Assembly (NCBI GenBank): GCA_963717155.1
Contig: OY970326.1
Span: forward strand, 2,542,001-2,606,000
Length of the DNA: 64,000 nucleotides
Direction: 5' to 3'
Origin: G963717155 sp963717155
GTDB lineage: Bacteria > Actinomycetota > Thermoleophilia > Gaiellales > JALYLC01
Shown here: piece after piece, positions 62,905-64,000 of the stretch
Position numbering within the stretch: the stretch's first letter is position 1
Layout: the number at the start of each line of letters is the position of its first letter
Made by a program: the position numbers and the translations under genes
Notes under the pieces: generated by a model
Seen by the model: only the letters and a program-made list of their open reading frames with translations
What the model was told of the DNA's origin: nothing
The model's database searches: none

Positions 62905-62999
62905 CCCATCGCCTCATCGACTCGCAGCGATCTCCGCCGCTCGACGACCACTCGTCGCGCGGCACGCCATACCACTCACACCATGTAAGGAGCACCACG

Positions 63000-64000
63000 A
63001 TGTTCGGGAAGAAGCACCAGCGCGAGAGCAAGACCGTAAGCCCCCGTCAAGCCAACCACCTGGCAGCCCGTGTGGGTCACTGGAGCGCAACCCACTGGAA
63101 GACCGCGCTGATCGGCTGGCTCGTGTTCGTCGTCGGCGCCATGTACGTCGGCAACCAGATCGGCGTCAAGCAGATCAACCAGAACGAGGCGAACGTCGGA
63201 GAGTCCCGCACCGCCGATCGCATCATCAACAACGCCGGTTTCACGACCGACGCGAAAGGCGAGAGCACGGCCGTTCAGAGCGAGATCGTGCTCGTCCAGT
63301 CCCGCACCCTGACCGTCGCTGATCCTGCCTTCAAGGCAGCGGTAGCGGACGTCCAGCGCACGCTCAGGCAGTACCCGAAGGTGCACAACCTCCGCGCACC
63401 GCCGCTCGACGGCCCGCATACGGGCCAGATCTCGAAAGACGGCCACGCCGTCATGATCCAGTACACGCCGGCCGGCACGTACCAGGAGGCCAGCACGTAC
63501 ATCGACACGCTGGGTGCTGCCGTCGAGAAGGTCGACACCCGGCATCCGGGCGTGACCATGGACTCGGTCGGACTGTCGACCGACAAGGCGTTCGATGCCG
63601 AGATCCAGGGAGGACTCGGCAAGGTGGGTCTGATCTCGATCACGCTCACCATCATCATCCTGATGATCGTGCTCGGGTCGCTCGTCGCGGCGCTGATCCC
63701 GCTGCTCGTCGGCCTCACGTCCGTGATCGCCACGTTCGGGCTCGTCGCGTTCGCCAGCCAGGGGATCGCGGCCAGCAAGGACATCAACGAGGTGATCCTC
63801 CTCGTCGGTCTCGCAGTCGGGGTCGACTACTCGCTCTTCTACATGCGCCGTGAGCGCGAGGAGCGTGCCGCCGGGCGCGGTGAGTCTTCCGCTCTCGCGG
63901 CAGCCGCGGCGACCTCGGGGCACGCGGTGCTCGTGTCGGGCATGACTGTACTCATCGCGATGGCGGGCATGTTCCTCTCCGGCGATGCGACGTTCATGTC
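63000..64000 (+). CDS. MMPL/RND-family transporter (3' end beyond window)
   Basis: The first 333 residues of an MMPL transporter, probably exporting lipids or drugs. After a cytoplasmic N-terminus, helix 1 (TALIGWLVFVVGAMYVGNQI) precedes a large outside domain with VGESRTADRIINNAG and TTQYPKVHNL-type porter segments. Helices 2-5 follow (ITLTIIILMIVLGSLVAALI, FGLVAFASQGIAASK, ILLVGLAVGVDYSLFYMRR with the proton-relay GVDYSLF). AAGGAG stands eight bases before ATG 63000. The remaining half is outside the window. Confidence 0.93.
   Translation, partial: MFGKKHQRESKTVSPRQANHLAARVGHWSATHWKTALIGWLVFVVGAMYVGNQIGVKQINQNEANVGESRTADRIINNAGFTTDAKGESTAVQSEIVLVQSRTLTVADPAFKAAVADVQRTLRQYPKVHNLRAPPLDGPHTGQISKDGHAVMIQYTPAGTYQEASTYIDTLGAAVEKVDTRHPGVTMDSVGLSTDKAFDAEIQGGLGKVGLISITLTIIILMIVLGSLVAALIPLLVGLTSVIATFGLVAFASQGIAASKDINEVILLVGLAVGVDYSLFYMRREREERAAGRGESSALAAAAATSGHAVLVSGMTVLIAMAGMFLSGDATFM

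Overview
The window is high-GC DNA (roughly two-thirds G+C by eye) with strongly GC-biased third codon positions, many GTG starts and several F420-type enzymes (an LLM-class oxidoreductase and a PPOX/Rv1155-type protein). A mycobacterial-length S-adenosylhomocysteinase and thioester/DUF11 surface proteins also point to an actinobacterium, possibly a soil lineage such as Thermoleophilia; the exact group is inference. No CRISPR array, rRNA operon or intact transposase was found.

Layout. 1-8.6 kb is a catabolic block: an HpaE-like aldehyde dehydrogenase cut by the left edge, a GntR/FCD regulator, a fused FAH-RraA enzyme, an LLM oxidoreductase/hydrolase pair, and an EthD-like/SnoaL-like/SMP-30 operon. 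8.6-11.1 kb holds ahcY behind an ArsR-methyltransferase regulator of SahR type. 11.1-14.8 kb holds an aldo/keto reductase relative and a lactaldehyde-dehydrogenase/LarA-type racemase pair. A 21-bp element recurs upstream of three of the catabolic units. 14.9-16.4 kb has an atypical NarL-type regulator and a creatininase-family enzyme.

16.4-25.9 kb is a cell-surface region. Two large secreted proteins carry a predicted Cys-Gln thioester domain and DUF11-like repeats and end in the same GGVTG pentapeptide. They are flanked by three L,D-transpeptidases and two small secreted proteins. This is the most interesting candidate system: adhesins without a normal sortase signal, next to peptidoglycan transpeptidases that might anchor them.

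25.9-35.3 kb is disturbed. A tRNA-Ser(GCT) is followed by a decayed prophage-like tract with a terminase remnant, and 2.5 kb further on there is a 43-bp inverted copy of the tRNA 3' end. Many genes here, and a few elsewhere (HD protein, SulP), carry single-base frame breaks, so either sequence indels or real decay must be considered. 35.4-44.5 kb has small enzymes, a TetR regulator with its operator and a 14-TM drug exporter fused to a winged helix, a secreted beta-helix protein, ArfB and a DUF1272 protein.

44.5-55.3 kb combines a variant cyclase, a polysaccharide-type glycosyltransferase with an N-terminal c-di-GMP-binding MshEN domain, thymidine kinase, a secreted beta-propeller, a GAF-diguanylate cyclase, a MarR-regulated DrrAB-type exporter, a second beta-helix protein and two previously easy-to-miss small ORFs. 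55.3-64 kb has a methyltransferase, tRNA-Ser(CGA), a frame-broken SulP permease, glutamate decarboxylase, a metallo-beta-lactamase-fold protein and the start of an MMPL transporter cut by the right edge.
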